Positions 35,901 through 44,429 of a stretch of 64,000 bases of DNA are shown in pieces. How positions within the stretch are numbered: the stretch's first letter is position 1; the number at the start of each line of letters is the position of its first letter. Position numbers and translations under genes: made by a program. This DNA comes from Mucor racemosus (lineage: Eukaryota > Mucoromycota > Mucoromycetes > Mucorales > Mucoraceae). The notes under the pieces are model-generated. The model was not told where the DNA came from, ran no database searches, and was given only the letters and a program-made list of their open reading frames with translations. The stretch spans positions 992,001 to 1,056,000 of the forward strand of contig JAPEHQ010000008.1 of NCBI GenBank assembly GCA_027405735.1. The letters run 5' to 3'.

Positions 35901-36871
35901 TGCTTCCCCTTCTTCGTTCGGTGGACGCCTTCTTCGTTCAAGACTCTTGGGATACTTGTCAATTATCGTTGGAAACTATGTTACAATTACCTTTTACTGC
36001 ATTATGCCAACAAGATACTACAGAACCCAGCATTACTCAACATAATCTGATCCGTCAAAAACCAGTGCATAACTTTTTAGAACCAAGTCATCTTCAGGAT
36101 TCCTTAGTCTTCAAGTCAAGAGCCCAGTGCTCCAATCCCGGCCTTCTGAACAAGATTACAAGAGCAGTTAGTTCTGCTACTTTGCAGTTTACAACCAAGT
36201 TCCAGGTTTATCTGGTTCCTCCCTCTGGCCCAATACCTAGGGATATTTTGAATGGTGGCGTTGACTTTTCTCCGTACCTCTGTCACAAACTAAACTATCA
36301 AGGCATAATGGTCTTGTCCATGACTAATACCCAGCTCCGTGATATGTATATGCGAGATCATCCTCCCATAAACCGATCTCAGGTGGATCTAAATCGACTC
36401 ACGATGGCGTCTTTTCTCCACACTAAAATGCCTAGTGCAGCCCGTAACCTGTGGTTCAGGTTGATACATAACAAAGTCTCTTCCAAGGCAAATTTGGCTC
36501 ACATCCTCCGTCTTCCTGATGAAATGTGCGTATACTGTGGATTGCGGGAAACAACCTCCCATATGCTGTTTACCTGTCCAGCTCACCATGAGATTTGGCG
36601 GAACTACTTTGCTTTGGTCTTCGTACCGTCTGAACCTCTCAATCCGGGTAAGCTCTACAAGGACGTAATGGCCCTCAATCTTGCTGATTACCGTCTCCTG
36701 GACTCACCTCTTCGGGTCTCAACTTTTGAAGCAGTTACTTGTGTGATTACAGCCATCTGGCGTGCCAAATGGCGCAATTATTTTGATTCAGTTGATTTTG
36801 ACAATCAATCCGTTGTGGACCGTGCCATGATCAACTTGAGACATCTATCGTCTTTAAACTTTTGTAAATAG
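32975..36871 (+). CDS. LINE ORF2 protein, AP endonuclease and reverse transcriptase
   Basis: The protein has 1298 aa and no stop. The N-terminal APE-like endonuclease (about 1-260) shows FGSLNCRYL, CQETN, LAGDFNF, TLDYIMVGS and TDHDLLTVRF. The reverse transcriptase (about 490-790) shows WRPISLINTDCKVFTRIL, QAGFMPNRF, AVDSAKAYDYVN, GLRQGDFISPVLFNFALEP and the catalytic YADD at 730-733. A C-terminal zinc motif CVYCGLRETTSHMLFTC starts at about 1185, as in L1-type elements. No RNase H domain is evident. All catalytic motifs are present, so the protein may be active in target-primed reverse transcription. Confidence 0.93.
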   Translation: MSDHNNYCKSLNIKFGSLNCRYLLKINNPQLSDSFIRHLRGQDLDIFACQETNIPSLNFNDRIAMLNLKFQSLQSIWSSKCGLLNFNKNINMEKIHISDDDRIILAKLTVPAEPNLLPIYVLNIYAPADSPQNRTIFYNKLIDHIKSLDSYADILERLILAGDFNFQYDLRLPGNAPSKQPTAFVSFTDTFLHDCNNNYSDTFFVTLPTFRRGKVIKTLDYIMVGSQLKDLYFDNNIEYTSNAWTDHDLLTVRFRLQVSNTGKGLWRANPNLVHHKSYVKKINSGIRHFMHKILANSSDSSQIKWDRLKGYIKKLTKAYCSNRSSWRRERLKDLQSSRNHLIRQLKEDQTALQAQLPRVEHSIAQLEHEIAINATLKAGKRWLDNNENSVGFLKQTAERRLAQRNFDTITHPTSNVPCSTTMDKLDAVHSFYNVLYSPEPTHRYSMDKLLRGIQNTISVDDAEYIISGIDIEDILQSATRCPKVSSPGRDGLPYPILRLILAHPDCKELVIAVYNDALNLGVFPSSWQETCIVLLPKKGDLRNLANWRPISLINTDCKVFTRILNSRVIGAANKVITQHQAGFMPNRFIGDHGLALKLLMEDAKLHSNRAISVAVDSAKAYDYVNETYICKVLSKFGFPSTFIQSIKNLFFKSKIVINMNGFMTDTVVQQRGLRQGDFISPVLFNFALEPLLLAIINDRTIKGYSLNTKAVNPSCPLQVVAPPPIKLLAYADDLLVIVNNNEELQAIQDHISCYGRASNARVNYHKSVAFPLSGNRSLVRPDLFHLARRLQFQWYDAFSPSYIKYLGYPIWFSSDQREAFCQETLQTMQASLDRHMTRNISVYGRARMVNSLFLARFWHFLRNTTLPLSFIKKISSMVYQFVCYKIFPPMKKAVIYSPKELGDLSVIDITVQQHILQQRYVRALLLDNNVSRPIPNFLMQTLSTFIQVSYGVSHPHLPLLFRNYRLGSPLSGLHCLLPLLRSVDAFFVQDSWDTCQLSLETMLQLPFTALCQQDTTEPSITQHNLIRQKPVHNFLEPSHLQDSLVFKSRAQCSNPGLLNKITRAVSSATLQFTTKFQVYLVPPSGPIPRDILNGGVDFSPYLCHKLNYQGIMVLSMTNTQLRDMYMRDHPPINRSQVDLNRLTMASFLHTKMPSAARNLWFRLIHNKVSSKANLAHILRLPDEMCVYCGLRETTSHMLFTCPAHHEIWRNYFALVFVPSEPLNPGKLYKDVMALNLADYRLLDSPLRVSTFEAVTCVITAIWRAKWRNYFDSVDFDNQSVVDRAMINLRHLSSLNFCK

Positions 36872-38857
36872 TTCTTTGCCTCCCCGAGACGGGTCACTTA
36901 CTATTACACCCGCTCTCCTTTTTATTATAGTTCTATTAATTCCATTAATATTTCTTTTATTTTATGAGTTTATTCATTTTAAACCTGACTTTTAATCATT
37001 AATAAATCTTCATACTTACAAACAAAAAAAAAAAAATTTAAATTTTTTTTTCTGAGTATACAAATCTAGAGATAATTATACTATCAATTATAAAAACAAA
37101 AAATATACACATATACAGAACTTAGCGCTCTATCTGCTCGATAAAAAATAACAAACATTTTTATTGCAAAATATTACATGAAAATCCTTTAATCAAAAAA
37201 CCGTTTTTGGGCCAAAAATGCTAAGTTTTATTACTTAACATTTAATATTAAGCTTTTATAAAATATGTATTTGTCAGGGCTACAATTGTCTCTCACAATG
37301 TAGTATATTTAAACGTTGATTTTGGTATCAAAATTCGATTTTTCTATTTTTGATCAAAATCATGAGTGATGGTAAGGATAAAATGAGCCCCGAAAATGTC
37401 CGCTACAAAGTCTGAATTTTCAGACCGCACGTGGTTAAATATAAGAAAAGTAAAAAAAGTGAAACGCATTTTTATTTAAAACTTAGATACATACCATAGT
37501 TTAAGGTCTAACAGACTTAGCCGTTCGATCTTGCTATGGTGCTCAATGACGGCGTCGCTCTGAGGGCTCGCTTTTCCGATCTTTTAACGAATCTATAATA
37601 TCACAGACGGTTTTAATGGTGGAAAAATGTATGTTTCTATGATAACAGATATTGCCTATTTCATTTAGTTTATGGCTGATGTGCTGTAATGCTGCTTTTA
37701 CATTATTGGTCGAAATGAGCAATTTAGCAGGGTTTGAATTGCGCTGAATAATGTAAAGCCTTGAAAATCCTTTTCTATGTGTGTTGCTTCTCTCTTTTTG
37801 TTTTTATATTCCAAGGATATTATTCACCGCCTGATAAGGCATATCCGACTATCAAGTTAGTATTTTTTTCGTTTATCCTGAGTATGCATTCTAACACAAG
37901 AGATTAATGTTTTTAATATAGGTAGCAGTCGTTATATTAGAGACTGATATTTTCATTTAACCGCATTCTAAGATCAAATATCATTATTTACTACTTTATT
38001 GTTGGACGTATTTCTTGATTATCAGATAAAATCGAAGATAATATTATTTATATCTACTCAATGAAAAGCTATAACTGGCTATAAACCCACGAAATGTTCC
38101 AGAAAAGTGATAAAATTTCAAATGATATTGAAACACAAAAAAAGAATAATCTGATGTCTTGCCTAAGAACCATAGTCATGATCGAAGCTATTCTTGAAAA
38201 CAAATCTTTTTACAGCTGACAATCGTAAACTAAAATAGTAGGTTTAAACAAGGTTAATTCCTTCAAATTTCATGTGTGATAAAATAACATCTATAACCTT
38301 ATATTTAGCTTGTATATAAATTTAAGCAGTAAGTGTTATTTAAGTTTATGCTCGAGCAAAAACCATTGTCCCTGTAACATTATAATATCTATAAACATAT
38401 TTACAAATGATGATAATCATAAATATATTGACTCTTGCATGTATTGCTCTACATCAACACTGTATTCAATTGTATTATTGTCTATATAATCTATATTAAT
38501 AAAAGCAAATGTGATTTAAAAACCCATTCCAGTAAAAAATGCAATGGAATTTTGAGAACGGCACAATGCTTATGTACAAACCAATTTTTGCCAAACGATC
38601 AGCTCATTATGCTCATGGTCAAATTTTACTATTATTCACAAATAGGTATAGTGATATGCTTATGGGCAATTCTACTATTGTGCACATGTGGGATTAATGT
38701 CATGCACATGGACAAAATCTATAATTCTCTACATACAGGCTTAGCGTTGTGCTTGTGTGCAGTTCGTTTTTTATGCCCATGTACATCTTGTTATTTTTTT
38801 AACCATATTCAGTGGGAACAACGACATAATCTTGTGCAGCACAGGTCGGCCGTAGTG

Positions 38858-39415
38858 TATAATTGGTGGCAATTGTTACATCAGGAGATTATATTAATCT
38901 CAAAGCTAAAATGCGTATCAAATAATTTAATAAAAATAAAGAAAAGCTGTTATAAAACGAAAGAGCACACCAAAACTAAAGAACTTTATAATAAGATCGA
39001 AACATCTTCTTTTATATTCACATTCTCTAATTATATGACTCATCTAAAAAAAATGAGTCTATTTATTATATATACATATCTAATCAAGTCTAAATGACAC
39101 ACGCTAGTTCCACATTCCTCAATACATACAGTAGAAACTGATATCTAAACATAATATATAATAATAATGTAGAACTTACCATATCGAACTGTGTCATAAT
39201 CGTAACCAGGGAGTGTACACAGACTTGTAGACGCAACAGGCATACAACAAACGTTATATTTTTCAATCATTAATTTCTCTACCGATTTCTAAGATTGTTA
39301 AGAGCATGCTACACCAAATTGAAGGTATAATTTAAGAAAATATGGACAACAAATTTAAAAATGCTACAAAGCCTCTGAAATTGTAGAATTTAGAATGGTA
39401 AAAAAATTCCTAAAT
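38858..39415. other. Unassigned A+T-rich sequence
   Basis: Beyond the R1 terminus there is no ORF or repeat that I can match within the window. Confidence 0.4.
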
Positions 39416-39670
39416 AACTGTGTTATGTCAATATCATATCCTAGGTCGCACATTCAAGGTCGCAGTCAATATTCGGTATTATAGTAAATCAACAGGTGTA
39501 CACGTTGGTTCACATGCGTCTTAGTAAATTGGTGTAATGTTCTTAGATAGTAATTCTGTGTAATAGTTATAATGAAAAGTATATAAATACATCCTCTGGA
39601 TGTATTGTTAATAAAAAGTGTAATATTTTGGCAAGATTATTTCTTAAGACCGTTTTGACATTTCAAACTG
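39416..39670 (+). mobile_element. Solo LTR (family L3)
   Basis: The element is 39421-39665 (245 bp), closely similar to 438-686. AACTG is duplicated at 39416-39420 and 39666-39670. TATATAAATA and AATAAA are conserved. Confidence 0.87.
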
Positions 39671-41191
39671 GTTATTTTAGCAATCAAACAAATAACAACG
39701 TATAACATAGAGTAGTTTAATTTTGACATTAAAATTTGCGCACAATTAGTACCTTTTATTTGCATTATTTTGTTTGGTTGTAATTATATTTTTGATGAAA
39801 TAATAATATATTACATCTAGAACTACGAAAACAGCAAAAAATGGCTGGTCATGTTTATCAATCAATTACAAACCATCGAAATTTGTACATGCCATGTTTC
39901 TTTATATCATAATATGCGCCACATCTGTTGCTTTTATTTACATTATTTTGATTGATTTTGGCTGCATTTTTGATGGAGTATCAATGCATTTTTGCCGATA
40001 AACAAATACCATTGAAACAATCGATATGACGAGAGCCAGTATTTTCGCTTCACATTTGCAAAAGCGTCAAAATTTGGTAGGGTATAAATCGGCCTATAAT
40101 ATCGCTCGATTCAAATTCCAAAAAACATTTGAATAACGGCGTTTCAATGTTTCAATAGCAGATTCGGTCCATAATCAATTTTGATTTTGATTTTTCCATG
40201 AAAAACGATTTTAAAAAACTAAAATCGAGTTATACTCATGAAAATACATTGTAAGTTGGATTTGTTTATGAGAAACTTTTGATGTAACATTTTATTCTTC
40301 ATCGAATGATATTATTTTTAAAGACAATTTTTTAACAAAATTTTGCACAAAATCAAAAATCAAAAATTATAATTTTTGGGCAAAAAGTCCTATTAGTTAA
40401 AAGTAACTCACTAAATTGAGCAACTGCATGTAATAGCCCACATTTATATCTACATTTTGATATATTGTTATAGGTTGTAATTATCTTTTTGGCCAAGAAA
40501 ATCAAATTTTTGATGATTTTTTTCAAAAAAATTTATATCAGACGACCATATACAAGGGAAAAATTGGAGCGACAGAATATGATTGGAAAAAATTACTAAA
40601 ATTCAAATTTCTCTATGGAATGTTAATACTTTTTGGAGCAAAAAAATGAATTAAATAGACAGAATTTGGCACTATCATACTGGCTAATAACTGCTTTAGA
40701 GAGCATATTCAAATCTGTTTCAATTTTTAGGGATTATCACTCTGATTTTTAAGAGTCATCACTCAAAAGATCAAAAACGTAAAAAAAGTTTTCATGTCTT
40801 TTGAAACTCTAATGCTTTATAAAAAAGATAATAAAAAAGTAGAGTTTGATAATTAGTAACGCTTTGGTTGCTTATAATTTCATTCAGTTATTGACTATTG
40901 TTCACCAAACATCTCTATTTTTAGTAGTGAAAATCAAATTCTGAGCCTTTCAAGAATTTAATACTGCCCGCCATGCATGTTGGATATGGTTTATTATTTT
41001 AGTGTTATATTATAACATGTAAATCAGGATTTGGCATTATTTTTTAAGAGGCTCCAATAGATTTACCGATTTGGTAAAACTGTTTGCACAAAATAATGAA
41101 TAGATAAAATTAGAGATAGCGCTAAATTAGCCAAAACCAGCATATATACGAGTTTTTCAATGCATTCAATGTTGAGTATGTTATATGAAAA
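39671..41191. other. A+T-rich region between repeats and the GDSL gene
   Basis: This holds A/T-rich words like those in R2 (AAAATCAAATTTTTGATG, CATATACAAGGGAAAAATTGG at about 40548), suggesting a very old R2-related copy. No supported gene. Confidence 0.4.
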
Positions 41192-42049
41192 TTAAGCTAA
41201 TTTAATGTTGTATAAATCTACAATTCTTTCAAGTGCCCAAGCACCAAGTGCAGCATGTACTTCCTTTGAAGGATGGTAAGAATCCCAAAAGAAATGCTTC
41301 TTAGGGTCATCACAAGCGGTAGTGTTACCGATACCCCAAGCACAAGGACCATTAGCGGTTTTTTGACCAACAGATTCAGGGTGAGCTAACTTATCTTCCA
41401 TCCAACTATGGAGATCCAAAAAATTAAAAGTAGCGTTAGGAAGAGCCTTGGGGGTCATGTCTTTTACTAAAGCGTTAAAATCTACAATCATTTGACCAAC
41501 CTCTTTCTTCTTGTTATCAGGAATAATAGGCCACTTATCAAAGGGAGAAAGATTGATAATAAGGAAATTCTTGGCACCATACATATGGACCAGAAGTTCA
41601 GCGCCCTTGACAAAATTAGCAGCGGCGGCTTCCTTTGTGTAATTCACATTGACAATGGCGTATTGATCTGGGAGAGCAAGAGAAATCATATCATTATGCC
41701 CATGGAAAAGAAGATACAAATCATCAGAAGTACCATTGACGAAGGTAGTTAAAACTTGTTGCTGGAAACCAGGAACAATCCAACCATTGAACTCAGAGTA
41801 AACATCTTGGTTATTGAGAGTGGACCCACCATTACAAACATTAACGATTTCGATACCAGTCAAATTTTCGTTGACAAGCTCAATCCAAACAGGACCATTT
41901 GAAAAACGACCTTCCCAATACAGAGAGCTAGAAGGAAAACCGCTAAAAAGGTAATCGTTACCATTATCAGAGTAATTGTCACCATAGGCAATAATCTTGT
42001 CGAAAGCAGAGACAGCAGTAGCTGATAGAACTAACGTGAAAAGCTTCAT
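41192..42049 (-). CDS. Secreted GDSL-family esterase-like protein lacking the catalytic Ser
   Basis: A single exon of 285 aa. The ATG at 42049 is chosen because it starts a clear signal peptide, MKLFTLVLSATAVSA. GDSL blocks are visible: block I YGDNYSDNGND (residues 22-32), RFSNGPVWIE, the block II-like NGGST, block III HGHNDM (116-121) and block V DSYHPS (256-261) with catalytic Asp 256 and His 259. Block I normally reads GDS, with Ser as nucleophile; here codon 25 is AAT (Asn). The rest of the protein is intact, so this may be a pseudoenzyme or a very recent loss. Family members hydrolyse esters of lipids or acetylated sugars outside the cell. Confidence 0.85.
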   Translation of the reverse strand: MKLFTLVLSATAVSAFDKIIAYGDNYSDNGNDYLFSGFPSSSLYWEGRFSNGPVWIELVNENLTGIEIVNVCNGGSTLNNQDVYSEFNGWIVPGFQQQVLTTFVNGTSDDLYLLFHGHNDMISLALPDQYAIVNVNYTKEAAAANFVKGAELLVHMYGAKNFLIINLSPFDKWPIIPDNKKKEVGQMIVDFNALVKDMTPKALPNATFNFLDLHSWMEDKLAHPESVGQKTANGPCAWGIGNTTACDDPKKHFFWDSYHPSKEVHAALGAWALERIVDLYNIKLA

Positions 42050-42107
42050 TTTACAAATACTTAATGACTTATGATATGATTTGGATTCAAATATCATCCT
42101 TTTCTCT

Positions 42108-42115
42108 TTATATAC
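42108..42115 (-). promoter_or_regulatory. TATA box of the GDSL gene
   Basis: TATATAAA on the minus strand, about 60 bases upstream of the start codon, inside GAGTATATAAAGAGAAAAGG. Confidence 0.7.
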
Positions 42116-42987
42116 TCTTGACAATCAGTAAATCAAGGGTTAAGCATGAATCAACGTATGCGCCAAGTTCATTACTGATTGGCTGAAGGATGATTTATGA
42201 AATTGGAGAATTACAGAGTTGTTTAACATTTTGCCTGTATATTTAGATGCAATTGAAATTCCATCAATTGGAAACAACGATACAAAAAAACAAGATTATG
42301 CAGAAACCTGGCTATTGTGTTTTCGATACAGTTTCAGTAGTTGTTAAATTTAGATATCGACATTACTCTGCAAGAGAGTGCAGCATACTCGTACAAACCA
42401 CAAGGCGTTGGTCAGCTTGTATGAAACAAAACAACAGATCGCACGTAAGGAATCATATCATATATTATATATCATGTTTTTATACGGGATATTCTCAATG
42501 AAATATTACTTTGGCTAACTTATATCGTAACTCATACAACTATATATTGTACAATTGGATTGAGCAGTTTACGTTAAACATAGCATTGGATATTTATATA
42601 AAGACGAATTGACATCAACAAATTGATGTTTATGAAAAGTTGGTATTCTTTCATTCGAATTACCTTTTATGGCTATTTTCATGGATATTGGTCGTTTAAG
42701 AAAAGTCTCATATAAATTACAATAATGGTTTGGAGTATAATTAAGAAAATATATATTGATTCGTATGTATATATACTACGTAGCCAAATAATATGGATAC
42801 AACAGCTACAAGTATACAAACAGCTGCCTTGAAAGTCATTTGAAACAGATAAAAATGCAACTGCAATCAAATGCCAAATGTTTAAGCAATGTAAAACACT
42901 GGTAAAAAATAAACGATAACAAAAGATAGTGCTAATACAATAGTTTGATGTTTATTTTATGCGTATTTACATAGTTTATCATTGAAA
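42116..42987. other. Intergenic region GDSL to EXD2-C-like gene
   Basis: A+T-rich, with only short unsupported frames (for example 42247-42501). It contains the GDSL promoter and the 3' end of the next gene. Confidence 0.45.
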
Positions 42988-44040
42988 TCATCGAGTGTAT
43001 ATATCAGCATCCACAGACCAAAGCTTACTCAAATGTTTTGGCTGTAAATTATCCAAGAAATGCTGCCTCCATTCTCTGATGAAATTTTCTAAATCTGGCC
43101 ATGTTTCTTGCCCTTTATCGTTTAGAACGCACTTGCTTGTTAATTGATTAATTGCGCTTTGTCCATGCTCAATGTAATTTGGACCTTTGAAATGATCAAC
43201 AAGCTCAGTGCACTCTCTTAATATGTCATCTAAATTATCACCCTTGTATTCTTTCTTGTCATAACCCTTCCAAAAATCCAAGACAGTGGTTTTAAGGATC
43301 TCTTGTCTTTCTTTGGGTATTTTATCTGATGATCTTATTAATGCGGATGCCGCTTTCTTTGCGTTCTTGTATTCTGGAAAAGTACACCAGCCGCTGCCTT
43401 CTAAGGGAATATTGAACCTTTTAACACCAGTCTTTTTAAAGCTCATTGCTTTTTGTTCGTAATCATCATGGCAATGTTTGCAAAGCAGCAATAGATCTCG
43501 ACTCTTTAAATTGAAAGTTAATTAGTAAATATTTCATTGACATTCAACATTTGCATTTACTGATTTAGACTTCACCACTAAGGGCATCCAATGTCTATAC
43601 ATCTCTGGCACTATTGCATAAATTAATGGTTATTGTTATGCTTAAAATCCATGTATGTGTCTAATCTATTTACCAACGTGATGCATAGTTAAATATTCAT
43701 TTCCTCCACAAGAAACACAAATATTGGATCTATCTTCAATCATGTAATCTCCCTGCTTATGACCATCTCCTTTTGCTTCAAAATTAAGTTTAATGGCTCG
43801 CTCTTCTTTTGGCATCACTGTAGCTAATTCCTTTTCCAAATACCAGCGTGCTTTTTTTCTACATGATACATGATGGATGAATTATTGTCAAAACAGCTTT
43901 TTTTTTTTTTCTCGATAATATTATATTTACTCATTGCAACGAAACATGAGTTTATGATGCTTCGAATATACTCTCCAATTCTCATAAATGATATTAGACT
44001 TTTTACTTGGCATGGTTACTTCTTTCTTTTCGCGAGGCAT
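42988..44040 (-). CDS. Stand-alone EXD2 C-terminal-type zinc/HNH domain protein
   Basis: Minus-strand exons 44040-43931, 43858-43674, 43610-43561 and 43503-42988 give 286 aa. The N-terminus reads MPREKKEVTMPSKKSNIIYE. Then follow ARWYLEKELATVM, a first cysteine pair CVSCGG, LTMHHVVPEMYRHWMPL and a second pair LLLLCKHCHDDYEQKA. This CXXC...HH...CXXCH layout with YRHWMP-VKSKSSRDLLLLC matches the HNH-like domain at the C-terminus of animal EXD2 3'-5' exonucleases, as I recall the family. No exonuclease domain precedes it. The rest (about 115-286) is helical and unassigned. Function unknown; nucleic-acid binding or cleavage is an inference. Confidence 0.7.
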
Positions 44041-44429
44041 TTTTGATATATATTTGATGGTTCTGAAAAGGACACAACCCAGAAAGAATTTAGCCCCTCC
44101 ATAAGCAAATTTTTTTGCGGCAAATCAATGCGTATTTTAGGTGATGTTCCTGGTTGATTGTGAAGATTTTCGTTTGTAAATGTAGCCATCAGTTTTGGCA
44201 TTTACAAAAGTCTCTTGGGCTGGCATATATAATTTTTGATACAAAAGCTTTTTGTATGTATCTTTCAAATGTTAAATTAATGATTTTGCATTGTAAAATA
44301 TGGTAGATCTCCCCCCTCCCCTGCCCCCTCAATCGTATTAGTTAACAAAAACACTTGGAGATGTGGATTCTACAAGGACAGAAACATGATTAAAAATATA
44401 CAAGGCTTTTATTATCAAAATAATTAATA
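44041..44429. other. Region between EXD2-C-like and PRP6 genes
   Basis: A 61-codon frame (44201-44016) overlaps the next gene's start in another frame and is judged leader sequence. A C-rich run (CCCCCCTCCCCTGCCCCC, about 44311) lies downstream of PRP6. Confidence 0.45.

Larger units (their letters stand above)
31480..37049 (+). mobile_element. Full-length LINE (L1-like) with intact ORFs
   Basis: The element body is 31493-37036 (5544 bp). The 13-bp duplication TTTAAATTTTTTT is at 31480-31492 and 37037-37049. The element ends with AATAAA (37001-37006) and a 13-A tail. It has two long uninterrupted ORFs (31494-32969 and 32975-36871) and a 165-bp 3' UTR. Only one base precedes the ORF1 start codon, so there is no 5' UTR. 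Uninserted target sequence is present in R1 at 54721-54740 (reverse). The coding part is visibly richer in G+C than its surroundings. The protein layout (CCHC ORF1; APE endonuclease, RT and C-terminal CCHC in ORF2) places it near the L1/Tx1 group. Confidence 0.92.
30966..38857 (-). mobile_element. R1 inverted copy carrying a LINE
   Basis: In reverse this starts at 38857 (GGTCGGCCGTAGTG) and ends near 30966 in the region corresponding to about position 2600 of copy 1. A LINE with its 13-bp duplication occupies 31480-37049. Without it, the copy is about 2.3 kb. It faces copy 2 tail to tail. The plus-strand frame at 38435-39097 is a by-product of the subterminal array, not a gene. Confidence 0.75.

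Noticed and set aside
42247..42501. 84-codon plus-strand ORF
   Set aside because: No motif, low-complexity end, and no splice context.
44016..44201. 61-codon ORF upstream of the EXD2-C-like gene
   Set aside because: It overlaps the start of exon 1 in another frame and cannot be spliced to it with clear signals. More likely 5' leader.
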